A stretch of 64,000 nucleotides of DNA from Nocardioides conyzicola (GCF_039543825.1 NZ_BAABKM010000002.1:1582133-1646132), one strand, 5' to 3'. Positions 39,971 through 49,350 are shown, counted from the stretch's first letter. Made by a program: numbers and translations. The notes: a model not told the origin generated them from the letters alone.

Positions 39971-40945
39971 ATGCGCGCCGTCATCGCCACCGAGCCCGGG
40001 GGCCCCGAGGTCCTGACCGTCACGGAGATCCCCGACCCCGAGATCGGCGCCGGCGAGGTGCTGCTCGACGTCGCCGCGGCCGGCCTGAACCGGGCCGACC
40101 TGCTGCAGCGGCAGGGCTTCTACCCGCCGCCGCCCGGCGCGTCCGACGTGATCGGCATGGAGTGCAGCGGCACCGTGGCGGCCGTCGGCGAGGGCGTGAC
40201 GGGGTGGGCCGTCGGCGACCAGGCGTGCGCCCTGCTGGCCGGGGGCGGGTACGCCGAGCGGGTCGCCGTACCGGCCGGCCAGCTGATGCCGGTCCCGGAC
40301 GGCGTGGATCTGGTCACGGCCGCCGCGATCCCCGAGGTGGCCGCGACCGTGTGGTCCAACGTGTTCATGGTGGCTGGCCTGCAGCCCCAGGAGACGCTGC
40401 TGGTGCACGGCGGCGCCGGCGGGATCGGGTCGTTCGCGATCCAGCTCGCCCACCGCCTGGGTGCCCGGGTGATCACGACGGCCGGGTCGGCCGACAAGCT
40501 CGCCGCCTGCGCGGCCCTCGGCGCCGACGTGACCGTCAACTACCGCGACCAGGACTTCGTCGAGGTCGTCCGCGACGCCACCGAGGGCGGCGTCGACGTC
40601 ATCCTCGACAACATGGGCGCGAAGTACCTCGATCGCAACATCGACGCCCTCGGCATCGAGGGCCGGCTGGTGATCATCGGCATGCAGGGCGGGTCCAAGG
40701 CCGAGCTCGACATCAACAAGCTGCTGCGCAAGCGGGGGGCGGTCATCGCGACCAACCTCCGCGGCCGGTCGGTCGAGGAGAAGTCGGCGATCTGCGCGTC
40801 GGTCGTCGAGCACGTCTGGCCGCTGGTGTCCGAGGGACTGGTTCGGCCGATCGTGGGCCGGACGTTCCCGCTGGCCGAGGCGGGCGCCGCGCACGCGTTC
40901 ATGGAGTCAGGTGACCACAGCGGGAAGATCCTGCTGACCGTCTGA
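39971..40945 (+). CDS. NAD(P)H-quinone oxidoreductase (zeta-crystallin/PIG3 type)
   Basis: 324 residues, MDR superfamily without zinc. Cofactor-binding GGAGGIGSFAIQLAHRLGA (about 145-163), the PIG3-type segment LNRADLLQRQGFYPPPPGAS near the N-terminus, and a typical DVILDNMGAKYLDRN. It probably reduces quinones or related carbonyls with NADPH. TAGGGT lies 6 nt before the ATG (leaderless type). Bpa follows 30 bp downstream but has its own -10-like hexamer. Confidence 0.9.
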   Translation: MRAVIATEPGGPEVLTVTEIPDPEIGAGEVLLDVAAAGLNRADLLQRQGFYPPPPGASDVIGMECSGTVAAVGEGVTGWAVGDQACALLAGGGYAERVAVPAGQLMPVPDGVDLVTAAAIPEVAATVWSNVFMVAGLQPQETLLVHGGAGGIGSFAIQLAHRLGARVITTAGSADKLAACAALGADVTVNYRDQDFVEVVRDATEGGVDVILDNMGAKYLDRNIDALGIEGRLVIIGMQGGSKAELDINKLLRKRGAVIATNLRGRSVEEKSAICASVVEHVWPLVSEGLVRPIVGRTFPLAEAGAAHAFMESGDHSGKILLTV

Positions 40946-40962
40946 GGCTTCGGCCCCCCGGC

Positions 40963-40968
40963 TACGGT
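40963..40968 (+). promoter_or_regulatory. -10-like hexamer of bpa
   Basis: TACGGT, 6 nt, then the ATG at 40975. Confidence 0.5.
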
Positions 40969-40974
40969 GAGGGC

Positions 40975-41526
40975 ATGAGCGAGCAGGAGCACGTCGTCGT
41001 CATCGGGCCGGACGGGCAGCAGGTCTCCGTACCGGCATCGGCGGTCACCGTCGAGCACGACGGCGACGGCAACGGGATCACCGACCTGGTCGAGCAGCCG
41101 GCCAAGGTGATGCGGATCGGCGGCATGATCCGGCAGCTGCTCGAGGAGGTGCGCTCGGCGCCCCTGGACGACGCCAGCCGGATCCGGCTCAAGGAGATCC
41201 ACCAGGCGTCGATCAAGGAGCTCGAGGCCGGGCTCGCGCCCGAGCTGGTCGAGGAGCTGGAGCGGCTGTCGCTGCCGTTCACCGAGGAGGCCGTCCCGTC
41301 CGACGCCGAGCTGCGGATCGCGCAGGCCCAGCTGGTCGGCTGGCTCGAGGGCCTCTTCCACGGCATCCAGACCGCGATGTACGCCCAGCAGATGGCGGCC
41401 CGCGCCCAGTTCGAGCAGATGCGCCGCGGGCTGCCGCCGGGGAGCGGTCAGCCGGCACCCGGTGCGCCGGGTCCGGCCGAGGGTGGCACGGCCGCCCCGG
41501 GTGACTCCGGCGGCATGTACCTCTGA
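40975..41526 (+). CDS. bpa: Bacterial proteasome activator Bpa/PafE
   Basis: ATP-independent ring-forming activator of the 20S proteasome. It is 183 residues: a helical core (about 50-140, KVMRIGGMIRQLLEEVRSAPLDDASRIRLKEIH, LEGLFHGIQTAMYAQQMAARAQFEQMRRGLPPG) followed by a Gly/Pro-rich tail. It ends in GGMYL, in place of the family's GQYL-type motif that docks in the proteasome alpha ring. The core matches DUF2587 well. The proteasome genes themselves are outside the window. Leaderless-type start; a hairpin follows at 41546-41575. Confidence 0.93.
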   Translation: MSEQEHVVVIGPDGQQVSVPASAVTVEHDGDGNGITDLVEQPAKVMRIGGMIRQLLEEVRSAPLDDASRIRLKEIHQASIKELEAGLAPELVEELERLSLPFTEEAVPSDAELRIAQAQLVGWLEGLFHGIQTAMYAQQMAARAQFEQMRRGLPPGSGQPAPGAPGPAEGGTAAPGDSGGMYL

Positions 41527-41545
41527 CTCCTCGGGCACTCCACTG

Positions 41546-41575
41546 ACTTCTCGGGCACTGCAATGCCTGAGAAGT
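41546..41575 (+). terminator. Hairpin after bpa, part of a short direct repeat
   Basis: ACTTCTCGGGCA pairs with TGCCTGAGAAGT (one G-U) around a 6-nt loop. The left arm is also part of a 15-bp direct repeat with 41525-41539 (GACTCCTCGGGCACT and GACTTCTCGGGCACT). A further ACCCGGT-GA-ACCGGGT dyad is at 41585-41600. Confidence 0.55.
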
Positions 41576-41619
41576 TCAGGGAACACCCGGTGAACCGGGT
41601 ATCCCTGCGACGGGTGGGA

Positions 41620-42189
41620 CTACGCCCGCCGGCGCCCCCGCCAGGCCACGAACACCAGGCCGAGCAGGCCCACGATGACGAGGGCGGCACCGGGGGCGGC
41701 GAGGCGCTGCACGTCCGCAGGGGGGTCGGCGACGGTCGTGAAGGTCGCCTGCTCGGGCGTCGGGGGCACTGCCGGCTGACCCTCGCCCAGCAGGCTCTCG
41801 ACGCGCGCGACGTACGCGTCCGTCGCCGAGGAGGTGCCGCTGCGCTGGTCACTGGTGAGGTCGCTGCCGTCGGCCTGCGTGAAGAAGACGTACGACGAGC
41901 CCTTCTCGAGCCGCGGCAGCCCGCACGCGCGCGACCGGGTGTCGGTCGACACCGACACCTGCTCGCCGACGAGCGTGCCCTTGTAGATCCGCTGGACGTC
42001 GACGGTGTAGGTCGCGGTGTTGCCGGTGACGGAGCGGTCGGAGACGACGCCGGTGAAGATGTCGTCGGCGGCCATCGTGCGCTCCTGGAGGCCCGAGGGA
42101 GCACCGGCAGGGCATGCGGCGAGTGACGGCGCGGCCAGCGCCACCACGGTGGAGCACGCCAGCAGGAGGGCGGCCAGGAACCTGCGCAT
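41620..42189 (-). CDS. Membrane-anchored exported protein with NTR/TIMP-like domain
   Basis: 189 residues. Signal peptide (1-26, MRRFLAALLLACSTVVALAAPSLA then A-C), an extracytoplasmic domain (about 27-115, TYTVDVQRIYKGTLVGEQVSVSTD, ACGLPRLEKGSSYVFF) of the OB-like NTR/TIMP type, a linker, and a C-terminal membrane anchor (about 160-183, ALVIVGLLGLVFVAWRGRRR). Role unknown. ATG 42189 is chosen over the earlier frame opening (42225), which lacks a signal-like start. Same strand as the HAD gene, 19 nt downstream of it. Confidence 0.75.
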   Translation of the reverse strand: MRRFLAALLLACSTVVALAAPSLAACPAGAPSGLQERTMAADDIFTGVVSDRSVTGNTATYTVDVQRIYKGTLVGEQVSVSTDTRSRACGLPRLEKGSSYVFFTQADGSDLTSDQRSGTSSATDAYVARVESLLGEGQPAVPPTPEQATFTTVADPPADVQRLAAPGAALVIVGLLGLVFVAWRGRRRA

Positions 42190-42208
42190 CACTCGCCCAT
42201 CTAACAGA

Positions 42209-43012
42209 TCAGAGATCGAAGACACCAGCCAGCACCTGCGCCACGCCGTCCTCGTCGTGGCCCGGGGCGACGTGGTCCGCGGCGGCCACCACGCTCGGGT
42301 GGGCGTCGGCCATGGAGTACGACGTACCGGCCCAGGTCAGCATCGGCAGGTCGTTGGGCATGTCGCCGAAGGCCATCACCTCCGCCGCCTCGATCCCGAG
42401 GTCGGCGCACAGCAACGCCAGCGTCGAGGCCTTGGTGACCGCGGCCGCGCTGATCTCGAGCAGCGGGAACGAGCTGTGGGTGACGTTGACGCGGTCACCC
42501 ACCGCGCGGACCGCGGCCGCGACGAGGTCGTCGGGATCGGCGTCGTCCTGGCGGCCGAGGAGCTTGAGGACCGGCTGCCCGAGGAGGTCCTCCAGGGACG
42601 ACTCCTGGCGCGCGTCGAAGCCATGCTCCTGGTCCGCATCGTGCCGTGCGTAGCCGGGCTCCATCGACCAGCCCTCCACGGTCTCGACCGCGAACCGGAG
42701 CTCCGGGAGCGCCGCCCGCAGGTCCCGGGCGACGCCCAGCGCCACGTCCGGCTCGATCGGCCGCTCGAGCCGCGGCTCGTGCCGGGCCACGTCCCACACC
42801 AGGGCACCGTTGCTGACCACCGCCAGGCCGTGCTCCCCGACGTGGTCGAAGAGGACCGCGGTCCAGCGCAGTGGCCGGCCGGTCACGAAGACGACGGGCG
42901 TGCCGAGCGCCTCGACGGCCGCGAGCACCTCGGCGGTGTACGGCGAGATCGTGCCGTCGGAGCGGACCAGGGTGCCGTCGAGGTCCGTGGCGACGAGGCG
43001 CGGGGTGGTCAC
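42209..43012 (-). CDS. HAD-family phosphatase (Cof type)
   Basis: 267 residues from GTG 43012. The four HAD motifs are visible: DLDGTLVRSDG near the N-terminus (nucleophile in DLDGT), FVTGRPL (motif II), the Lys region VTKASTLALLC (motif III) and FGDMPNDLPML (motif IV). It is probably a cytosolic sugar-phosphate or nucleotide phosphatase. It is last of the serS operon, overlapping the GNAT gene by GTGA. A Cof-type paralogue lies two genes upstream (43491-44339), sharing only moderate similarity. Confidence 0.88.
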   Translation of the reverse strand: MTTPRLVATDLDGTLVRSDGTISPYTAEVLAAVEALGTPVVFVTGRPLRWTAVLFDHVGEHGLAVVSNGALVWDVARHEPRLERPIEPDVALGVARDLRAALPELRFAVETVEGWSMEPGYARHDADQEHGFDARQESSLEDLLGQPVLKLLGRQDDADPDDLVAAAVRAVGDRVNVTHSSFPLLEISAAAVTKASTLALLCADLGIEAAEVMAFGDMPNDLPMLTWAGTSYSMADAHPSVVAAADHVAPGHDEDGVAQVLAGVFDL

Positions 43013-43494
43013 GCCGGCAGCGGCCTTGCCATCACGAGCTCGCCGTCCTCGTTCGCGCCGCGCAGCTCGGTGAAGCCGCACTTCGCGAGCACCCGCACGC
43101 TGGCCTTGTTGGTGGGCTCGACGCTGGCCCGGACGCGTACGCCGGCGGCGTCGGTCTCGACCAGCAGCGCCTGCAGCGCCTCGGTCGCGAAGCCGTACCC
43201 GTGCGCCTCGTCGACCAGCCCGTAACCCACCTCGACCTCGGGCACGCCGTCCGGCGCGGCCTCGGGCGGGCCGAAGAAGCCGATCGAACCGAGGGCGGTG
43301 GCGCCCCGGATGATGTGACGCGGCGCCCAGGGGTCGTCGCGGTGGTACATGCCGGCGGCGTCACGGTCGTCCTCGCGCGGGTAGTCGCGGTGCCACCCGT
43401 CGCGGCTGCGACCGGCGCGGATGTCGGCCGCCTCGTCGGGCGTCCAGACGGGCAGGGTGAGGCGCTCGCTGGTGACGACGACGGGGAGGGTCAC
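43009..43494 (-). CDS. GNAT-family N-acetyltransferase
   Basis: 161 residues, RimJ/RimL-like: SERLTLPVWTPDEAADI at the start, VEVGYGLVDEAHGYGFATEALQALL (acetyl-CoA-binding region) and NKASVRVLAKCGFTELRG. The acceptor is unknown. GTG starts and stops overlap both neighbours by 4 nt (GTGA on each side), so it is strictly coupled within serS-HAD-GNAT-HAD. Confidence 0.85.
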   Translation of the reverse strand: MTLPVVVTSERLTLPVWTPDEAADIRAGRSRDGWHRDYPREDDRDAAGMYHRDDPWAPRHIIRGATALGSIGFFGPPEAAPDGVPEVEVGYGLVDEAHGYGFATEALQALLVETDAAGVRVRASVEPTNKASVRVLAKCGFTELRGANEDGELVMARPLPA

Positions 43495-44339
43495 GCGCCG
43501 AACCAGCGATCCAGCTCGGTGGCCAGGCCGTCGTCGTACACGCTGCCGGTGACGTCGTCCGCAGCATCGAGCACGACCTGGATCGCCTGGCCCATCGCGA
43601 CACCGCGGCGGGCCCACTCGAACATCTCGAGGTCGTTGCGACCGTCGCCGACCGCGAGGGCGTCGTCGGCCGTCAGCCCGAGCTCGCGCGCGACGTGCTC
43701 GAGACCCGACGCCTTGGAGACGCCGACCGGGGCCAGGTCGAGCCACGCGGTCCACCCGACGACGTAGCTGGTGCCGTGCAGGCCGAGGTCCGCGGCGAGG
43801 GCGACGAAGTCGTCGGCGGTGGCAGCGGGGTCGCGGATGATCACCCGGCTGACCTCGGCGGCGATCAGGTCGGCGACGTCGGTGACGATCATGTCGCCGG
43901 AGAGCTCGCCGTCGGGGAAGTGGGAGTTGACCCGGTAGCCGACGCCGCGCTCCTCGACGGCGACCAGCGCCGTGGGGTGCCGCTCGAGGATCGCCTCGAC
44001 GGCCGGCCGGGCGTCGAACTTCTCCTCGTGCACCACCTCGAGCGGCGGGTAGCGGAAGACGACCGCGCCGTTGGAGGCCACGATCCAGAGCCGCTCGCGC
44101 TGCTCGTCGTAGAGGTCGAGCAGGTCGGCGACGCCGGTCATGCCGTGCGGCGAGCGGCCGCTCGCGAGCACGACGTGGGCGCCCGCGTCGAGGGCCCGGT
44201 GCACGGCGGCATGGACGGCCGGCGAGATCTCCTCGTGCGTCATCCCGGCGCCCTCGACCCACTTCAGGATCGTGCCGTCGATGTCGAGGGCGACCAGCTG
44301 CGGGCGCCAGTCAGCGGGTGGTGTCGAGGACTCAACCAC
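43491..44339 (-). CDS. HAD-family phosphatase (Cof type), serS-linked
   Basis: 282 residues from GTG 44339. Motif [12 protein letters not shown], motif [11 protein letters not shown], motif [14 protein letters not shown], motif [16 protein letters not shown]. An HAD gene directly after serS is a common actinobacterial arrangement, but the substrate is unknown. The start overlaps the serS stop by 8 nt, and the 3' end overlaps the GNAT gene by 4. Confidence 0.87.
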   Translation of the reverse strand: MVESSTPPADWRPQLVALDIDGTILKWVEGAGMTHEEISPAVHAAVHRALDAGAHVVLASGRSPHGMTGVADLLDLYDEQRERLWIVASNGAVVFRYPPLEVVHEEKFDARPAVEAILERHPTALVAVEERGVGYRVNSHFPDGELSGDMIVTDVADLIAAEVSRVIIRDPAATADDFVALAADLGLHGTSYVVGWTAWLDLAPVGVSKASGLEHVARELGLTADDALAVGDGRNDLEMFEWARRGVAMGQAIQVVLDAADDVTGSVYDDGLATELDRWFGA

Positions 44340-45597
44340 CGACGGGCTCCATGACCTCGCGGCCGAGCCACTTCTGCAGCGCCTTCGGGACCTTGACCGA
44401 CCCGTCGGCCTGCTGGTGGGTCTCGAGGATCGCGACGATCGTCCGGGTCGAGGCGCACAGCGTGCCGTTGAGCGTGGCGAGCGGCGTGACGCCGTCGTCG
44501 AACCGGCCCCGGATGTCGAGGCGCCGGGCCTGGAAGTCCAGGCAGTTGGACGTCGAGGTGAGCTCGCGGTACTTGCCCTGCGTGGGGATCCACGCCTCGC
44601 AGTCGAACTTCCGGGTCGCCGAGAGACCGAGGTCGCCGGCCGCGGTGTCGATGACCTGGTAGGCCAGCTCGAGCTTGTCGAGGAACGCCTTCTCGATCTC
44701 GAGCAGGCGCTGGTGCTCGGCGTACGACTCCTCGAGCGTCGTGTAGACGAACATCTCGACCTTGTCGAACCAGTGCACCCGGATGATGCCCTTGGTGTCC
44801 TTGCCGTGCGAGCCGGCCTCCTTGCGGAAGCAGGGGCTGAAGGCGGCGTACCGCAGCGGCAGCGTCGCGCCGTCGAGGATCTCGTCGGAGTGGTACGCCG
44901 CCATCGGGACCTCGGAGGTTCCGACGAGGTACATGTCCTGGCCCTCGATCCGGTAGACGTCGTCGGCGGCCTGGCCGAGGAAGCCGGTGCCCTCCATCGC
45001 GCGCGGCTTGACCATCGACGGCGCGATCACCTGGGTGAAGCCGTGCTCCCGGGCGGTCTCGTTGGCCAGGTTGATGAGCGCGAACTCGAGCTCGGCGCCC
45101 ACGCCGGTGAGGAAGTAGAAGCGCGAGCCGGACACCTTGGCGCCGCGCTCGATGTCGATGGCCCCGAGGATCTTGCCGAGCTCGATGTGGTCGCGCGGCT
45201 CGAAGTCGAACTCGACGGGGGTGCCGACCCGTTCGATCAGCCTGAAGTCGTCCTCACCACCCGCCGGCGCCTCGTCGGCAGCCAGGGCCGGGATGCTCGC
45301 CAGGGCCGCGTGCCACTCCTCGTCGGCGGCGTTCTGGGCCGCCTCGGCCGCCTTGACCTCGGCGGACAGGGTCTTGGTCTGCGCGAGGAGCGCCTGCTTC
45401 TCGTCGCCCTGCGCCTGCGGGATCAGCTTGCCGAGCTGCTTCTGCTCGCCGCGCTTGGCCTCGAACTCCAGGATCGCCGTACGCCGGGCGGTGTCGGCGG
45501 CCAGCGCCCGGTCCACGACGTCGTCGGACAGGCCGCGCTTCGCCTGGGCGGCGCGGACACGGTCGGGGTCGTCTCGGAGGATGCGCGGGTCGATCAT
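44332..45597 (-). CDS. serS: Seryl-tRNA synthetase
   Basis: Charges tRNA-Ser; two of its substrate tRNAs lie in this window. It is 421 residues. The N-terminal coiled-coil arm (about 28-100, [22 protein letters not shown]) grips the long variable arm. The class II core has motif 2 ([25 protein letters not shown]) and motif 3 ([19 protein letters not shown]). TAGCCT lies 6 nt before the ATG (leaderless type). It heads an operon with HAD, GNAT and HAD genes, which overlap in turn. Confidence 0.98.
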   Translation of the reverse strand: MIDPRILRDDPDRVRAAQAKRGLSDDVVDRALAADTARRTAILEFEAKRGEQKQLGKLIPQAQGDEKQALLAQTKTLSAEVKAAEAAQNAADEEWHAALASIPALAADEAPAGGEDDFRLIERVGTPVEFDFEPRDHIELGKILGAIDIERGAKVSGSRFYFLTGVGAELEFALINLANETAREHGFTQVIAPSMVKPRAMEGTGFLGQAADDVYRIEGQDMYLVGTSEVPMAAYHSDEILDGATLPLRYAAFSPCFRKEAGSHGKDTKGIIRVHWFDKVEMFVYTTLEESYAEHQRLLEIEKAFLDKLELAYQVIDTAAGDLGLSATRKFDCEAWIPTQGKYRELTSTSNCLDFQARRLDIRGRFDDGVTPLATLNGTLCASTRTIVAILETHQQADGSVKVPKALQKWLGREVMEPVGG

Positions 45598-45603
45598 GTC
45601 GTC

Positions 45604-45609
45604 AGGCTA
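45604..45609 (-). promoter_or_regulatory. -10-like hexamer of serS
   Basis: TAGCCT on the minus strand, then 6 nt, then the serS ATG. Confidence 0.5.
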
Positions 45610-45671
45610 TCCGGGTCGCCCCGGGGGGCGCGCGGGAGATGTCCGTGGCTGGGGACGGCATACTTCGGGGC

Positions 45672-47243
45672 GTGCTCGACCGTCCCCGCGCCATCGTCCT
45701 GAGCTGGGCAGCGCTCTGCTTCGTCCTCTTCGGACTGCTCACCCTCGCGGTCGTCGACGACGCCGAGTGGTTGTGGGACATCGACAACCGCGGCCAGTCC
45801 TCCCAGGAGTGGGCCACGGACGTGTCCTGGCTGCACGACGTCCTCCGGATCGTCGAGATCGCCTTCGGCACGATCGCCATGACGGCGTACACGGTCGTCC
45901 TCGTCGCCGTCCTGCTGCGCCGCTACCACCGCGCGGCGTTCTTCGCCGCCGGCGTGATGATCGTGACGCCGCTCCTCACGACGATCTGCAAGGGCGTCGT
46001 CGGGCGCGACCGACCCACGTGGCAGAACCCCGACGCCCTCCTGCACAGCAACGCCTTCCCGTCCGGCCACGCCTCGGCGATCACGGCGCTCGGCGGGATC
46101 GTCGTCGTGCTGGTGTCGATGCTGGTGCGCCGCAAGAACGTGCGGCGGCTGGCGTACGTCGGGGTCGTGCTCGTCGTGGTCGTCGTCGGCCTGGACCGGG
46201 TGCTACTCGGCCGCCACTACCCCTCGGACGTCGTCGGCGGCGTGCTGCTCGGGCTGGGCGTGCTGCTGCTCGGCATCGGGGTCTACAACCCGCTGCCGCG
46301 CAGCCACTCGGCGAGCGTCGAGCCGCTGCCGGAGGTGTTCGTCTCGGAGCGTCAGCTGGCGGTGGTGCTGAACCCGATCAAGGTCGAGGACGTCGGGCAG
46401 TTCAAGACGCTGGTGACGACCATGGCCGCCGAGACCGGCTGGTCGACGCCGTCGTGGCACTACACGACCGTCGAGGACCCCGGGAGCGGGATGGCCGCGG
46501 CCGCGTCGGTCTCCGGCGCCGACCTGGTGCTGGTCTGCGGTGGCGACGGCACGGTCCGCGAGGTCTGCGCCGAGCTCGCCGGGACCGGGATCCCGGTGGG
46601 GATCATCCCCGCCGGCACGGGCAACCTGCTCGCCCGCAACCTGGACATCCCGCTCTACCTGCGCGCGGCGATCGACGTCGCCCTCACCGGCCAGGACCGC
46701 GCGATCGACCTGGTGGAGGTCTCGGGCGACGGCTTCGAGGACACCCACTTCATGGTGATGGCGGGCATGGGCTTCGACGCCGCGATCATGGAGGGCGTCA
46801 ACGAGGACATCAAGAAGCGGGTCGGCTGGCTGGCCTACGTGCTGTCCGCGCTGAAGTCACTGATGTTCCCGGCCGTCCGGGTCGAGGTCTCCGTCGACGG
46901 CGGCGAGTTCACCAAGCACCGGGCCCGCACGATCGTGGTCGGCAACGTCGGCTTCCTGCAGGCGGGGATGCCGCTGCTGCCCGACGCCGCCATCGACGAC
47001 GGCGTCCTGGACGTCGTGATGCTGCACCCGCGCAAGTTCCTGTCCTGGATCCCGCTCGCCTACCGGGTGCTGGCCCGTCGTACGCGCACCGACGAGATGG
47101 TCAACCGGATGACCGGCCGCACCGTCGTGATCCGCGCCGCCGTCGACACCCCGCGCCAGCTCGACGGCGACTCCATCGGCCCCGGCCGCGAGCTGCACCT
47201 CACCTGCGTGCACGGGCGGCTGCTGGTGCGGGTGCCGCGCTAG
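45672..47243 (+). CDS. PAP2 phosphatase-diacylglycerol/lipid kinase fusion protein
   Basis: 523 residues from GTG 45672. The N-terminal membrane part (about 1-205) has all PAP2 motifs: KGVVGRDRP, FPSGHAS and GRHYPSD. The C-terminal part (about 215-520) is a DAGK/sphingosine-kinase-like catalytic domain with GGDGTVREV and PAGTGNLLARN. One chain would thus both remove and add phosphate on lipids or undecaprenyl-like carriers. Start choice: CATACT (45659-45664) lies 7 nt upstream of the GTG, while the ATG at 45639 sits right on a GGGAG. Divergent from serS, tail to tail with the reductase gene. Confidence 0.88.
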   Translation: MLDRPRAIVLSWAALCFVLFGLLTLAVVDDAEWLWDIDNRGQSSQEWATDVSWLHDVLRIVEIAFGTIAMTAYTVVLVAVLLRRYHRAAFFAAGVMIVTPLLTTICKGVVGRDRPTWQNPDALLHSNAFPSGHASAITALGGIVVVLVSMLVRRKNVRRLAYVGVVLVVVVVGLDRVLLGRHYPSDVVGGVLLGLGVLLLGIGVYNPLPRSHSASVEPLPEVFVSERQLAVVLNPIKVEDVGQFKTLVTTMAAETGWSTPSWHYTTVEDPGSGMAAAASVSGADLVLVCGGDGTVREVCAELAGTGIPVGIIPAGTGNLLARNLDIPLYLRAAIDVALTGQDRAIDLVEVSGDGFEDTHFMVMAGMGFDAAIMEGVNEDIKKRVGWLAYVLSALKSLMFPAVRVEVSVDGGEFTKHRARTIVVGNVGFLQAGMPLLPDAAIDDGVLDVVMLHPRKFLSWIPLAYRVLARRTRTDEMVNRMTGRTVVIRAAVDTPRQLDGDSIGPGRELHLTCVHGRLLVRVPR

Positions 47244-47707
47244 CGCGGCGTCAGCCAGAAGAGCGGGAGCTCGCGCTCGGTGCGCTCGGCGTACCTGGCG
47301 TAGTTGGGCCAGCCGGCGACGGCGATCGCCCACTTCTCGTCGCGCTCCGGCCCGGCGAGCTCGCGGGCGTCGACGGCCACGGTGCGGCCCTTGAAGGTGA
47401 CCGTCGGCTCGTCGGCGGCGCGCAGGTTGCCCGCCCAGGCGGGCGGGTCCTGCGCGCCCCAGTTGGAGCCGACGATCAGCCAGCCGTCGCCGTGGGGCAC
47501 GGTGAGCAGCGGCGTGGAGCGCAGGATCCCGGTCTTGCGGCCCGGCACCTGCAGCACCAGCTCGTGGAGACCGGTCGCCATCATGATGGTGACCCGCCCA
47601 CGGCTGATGCGCTGCAGGAACCTGTCGGCGCCGACGATCAGCTTGGAGTAGCGAGGCAGCCAGGGCTGGGCGCCGAGCTTGATCGCCATCCAGCGCATCG
47701 GGTTCAT
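47240..47707 (-). CDS. Deazaflavin (F420)-dependent nitroreductase-family protein
   Basis: 155 residues, the DDN/split-barrel type: LVLQVPGRKTGILRSTPLLTVPHGDGWLIVGSNWG (F420-binding region) and a conserved C-terminal AGWPNYARYAERTERELPLFWLTP. It reduces unknown substrates using F420H2, for which NpdG (10216-10893) can provide reducing power. The last 4 nt overlap the convergent PAP2-kinase gene. Start ATG 47707. Confidence 0.88.
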   Translation of the reverse strand: MNPMRWMAIKLGAQPWLPRYSKLIVGADRFLQRISRGRVTIMMATGLHELVLQVPGRKTGILRSTPLLTVPHGDGWLIVGSNWGAQDPPAWAGNLRAADEPTVTFKGRTVAVDARELAGPERDEKWAIAVAGWPNYARYAERTERELPLFWLTPR

Positions 47708-47729
47708 GGCCGGACTATAGGGGCTCCGA

Positions 47730-49319
47730 TCACGCGGTCGTGACGACTTCGTCGGTCACGGGGGTCACCGGCTCCGGAGCGCCGTGGACCACGAAGTCCT
47801 TCTGCCGGATCAGCAGCAGGCACAGCGCGCCGACGACGAACGCCGTGCCCGCCCCGATCCACACGATGTGGTTGAGCGCCTCGACGAAGCTGGACGTCGC
47901 GGCGTCCGCGAGGGTCGGGCGTACGGCGGCCGGCGCCTGCTCGATCACGGCACCGACCTGACCCCCGGTCACCGCCTCGGCGATCCGGTCCGACTGCCCG
48001 GCGGCCGGCGTACCGGCCAGCTTGTCGTGCAGGCCGGACGCCACCTGGTGGCTGAAGATCGACCCGAGGGCCGCGATGCCGGTCGCGATGCCGACCTGGC
48101 GGAAGGTCGAGTTCACGCCGGACGCCATGCCGGCGCGGGCCGGGGCGACCACGCCGACGGCGGTGGAGACGAGCGGCGGGTTGATCAGGCCGACGCCGAG
48201 GCCGGACACGATGAGGCCGGGGATCAGGTGCGTCCAGCTCGAGCCGGTGTCGATCCCGGTCACCAGCAGCAGGCCGACGCCGAGCACCAGGAAGCCCGGC
48301 CCGATCAGCCACTTCGTGGGCACGTGGTCCATGAAGCGACCGGTCACGGCGGAGGCGGCGAACGCGGCCGCCGACAGGAAGAGCAGCCGGACGCCGGTCT
48401 CGACGGCGGAGTAGCCGAGGACGTTCTGCAGGTAGATCACGATGTAGGTCAGCAGCGAGAAGATCGACGCCGAGACGCCGAAGGCGGCGAGCAGGCCCGC
48501 GGTGAAGGTCGGCTTCCGCAGCAGCCCCAGGTCGAACATGGGCGCCTCCTGGATCAGCTGGCTGACCACGAACGCCGCCATCAGCACCGCTGCGGCGGCC
48601 AGGCTCAGGACGACCGTCCGGTCGCCCCAGCCGTCCTTGCCGGCCTCGATCAGACCGAAGACGAGCAGCCCCAGCGCGGAGCTGAAAGTGACGAAGCCGG
48701 CCCAGTCGGGACGCCCGGCGTGCGGGTTCCGGGACTCCTCGACCCGGGTCATCGAGATGAACATCGCGACCAGGCAGATCGGCAGGTTGACGAAAAAGAT
48801 CCAGCGCCAGGACAGCCCGCTGGTGAGGATGCCGCCGAGCACGGGGCCGATCGCCACCGCGACACCGGTGGTCGCGCCGAAGGCGCCGAAGGCGACGCCG
48901 CGGTCCTTGCCCGTGTACGTCGTGCCGAGGATCGCCAGCGAGGTCGCGAACATCGCGGCGCCGCCGATGCCCTGGGCGGCGCGGGCGATCGCGAGGAACT
49001 CGATGCCCGGTGCGAGGCCGCAGAGCAGCGAGCCGATCGTGAAGAGCGCCGTACCGATCACGAAGACCTTGCGGCGACCGTAGATGTCGGCGAGCGAGCC
49101 GGCCGTGAGGAGCAGCGCGGCGAGGCTCAGCGCGTAGGCGTCGATCACCCACTGCAGGCCGGACAGCGACGCGTCGAACTGGCCCTGGATGTCGGGGAGC
49201 GCGACGTTCACGATCGTGACGTCGAGCAGCAGCATGAACACGCCGGTGCAGACCGCGACGAGGGTCCACCACCTGCCCCTGTCGGGCTCGGCGCTCGCCT
49301 GCACTGTGGAGTCAGCCAT
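47730..49319 (-). CDS. DHA2-type MFS multidrug exporter
   Basis: 529 residues with about 14 membrane segments. DHA2 hallmarks are MLLLDVTIVNVALPDIQ in TM1, GSLADIYGRRKVF in loop 2-3 and FVNLPICLVAMFIS at TM5-6. Unlike the exporter at 10967-13024 it has no long soluble C-terminus. ATG 49319 is preferred, since GGTGG precedes it at a proper distance; an in-frame ATG lies at 49325. Divergent from the tandem MarR gene, whose product is the likely repressor. Confidence 0.9.
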   Translation of the reverse strand: MADSTVQASAEPDRGRWWTLVAVCTGVFMLLLDVTIVNVALPDIQGQFDASLSGLQWVIDAYALSLAALLLTAGSLADIYGRRKVFVIGTALFTIGSLLCGLAPGIEFLAIARAAQGIGGAAMFATSLAILGTTYTGKDRGVAFGAFGATTGVAVAIGPVLGGILTSGLSWRWIFFVNLPICLVAMFISMTRVEESRNPHAGRPDWAGFVTFSSALGLLVFGLIEAGKDGWGDRTVVLSLAAAAVLMAAFVVSQLIQEAPMFDLGLLRKPTFTAGLLAAFGVSASIFSLLTYIVIYLQNVLGYSAVETGVRLLFLSAAAFAASAVTGRFMDHVPTKWLIGPGFLVLGVGLLLVTGIDTGSSWTHLIPGLIVSGLGVGLINPPLVSTAVGVVAPARAGMASGVNSTFRQVGIATGIAALGSIFSHQVASGLHDKLAGTPAAGQSDRIAEAVTGGQVGAVIEQAPAAVRPTLADAATSSFVEALNHIVWIGAGTAFVVGALCLLLIRQKDFVVHGAPEPVTPVTDEVVTTA

Positions 49320-49350
49320 TTTCATCAACCACCAAATCATCATCTACTTA

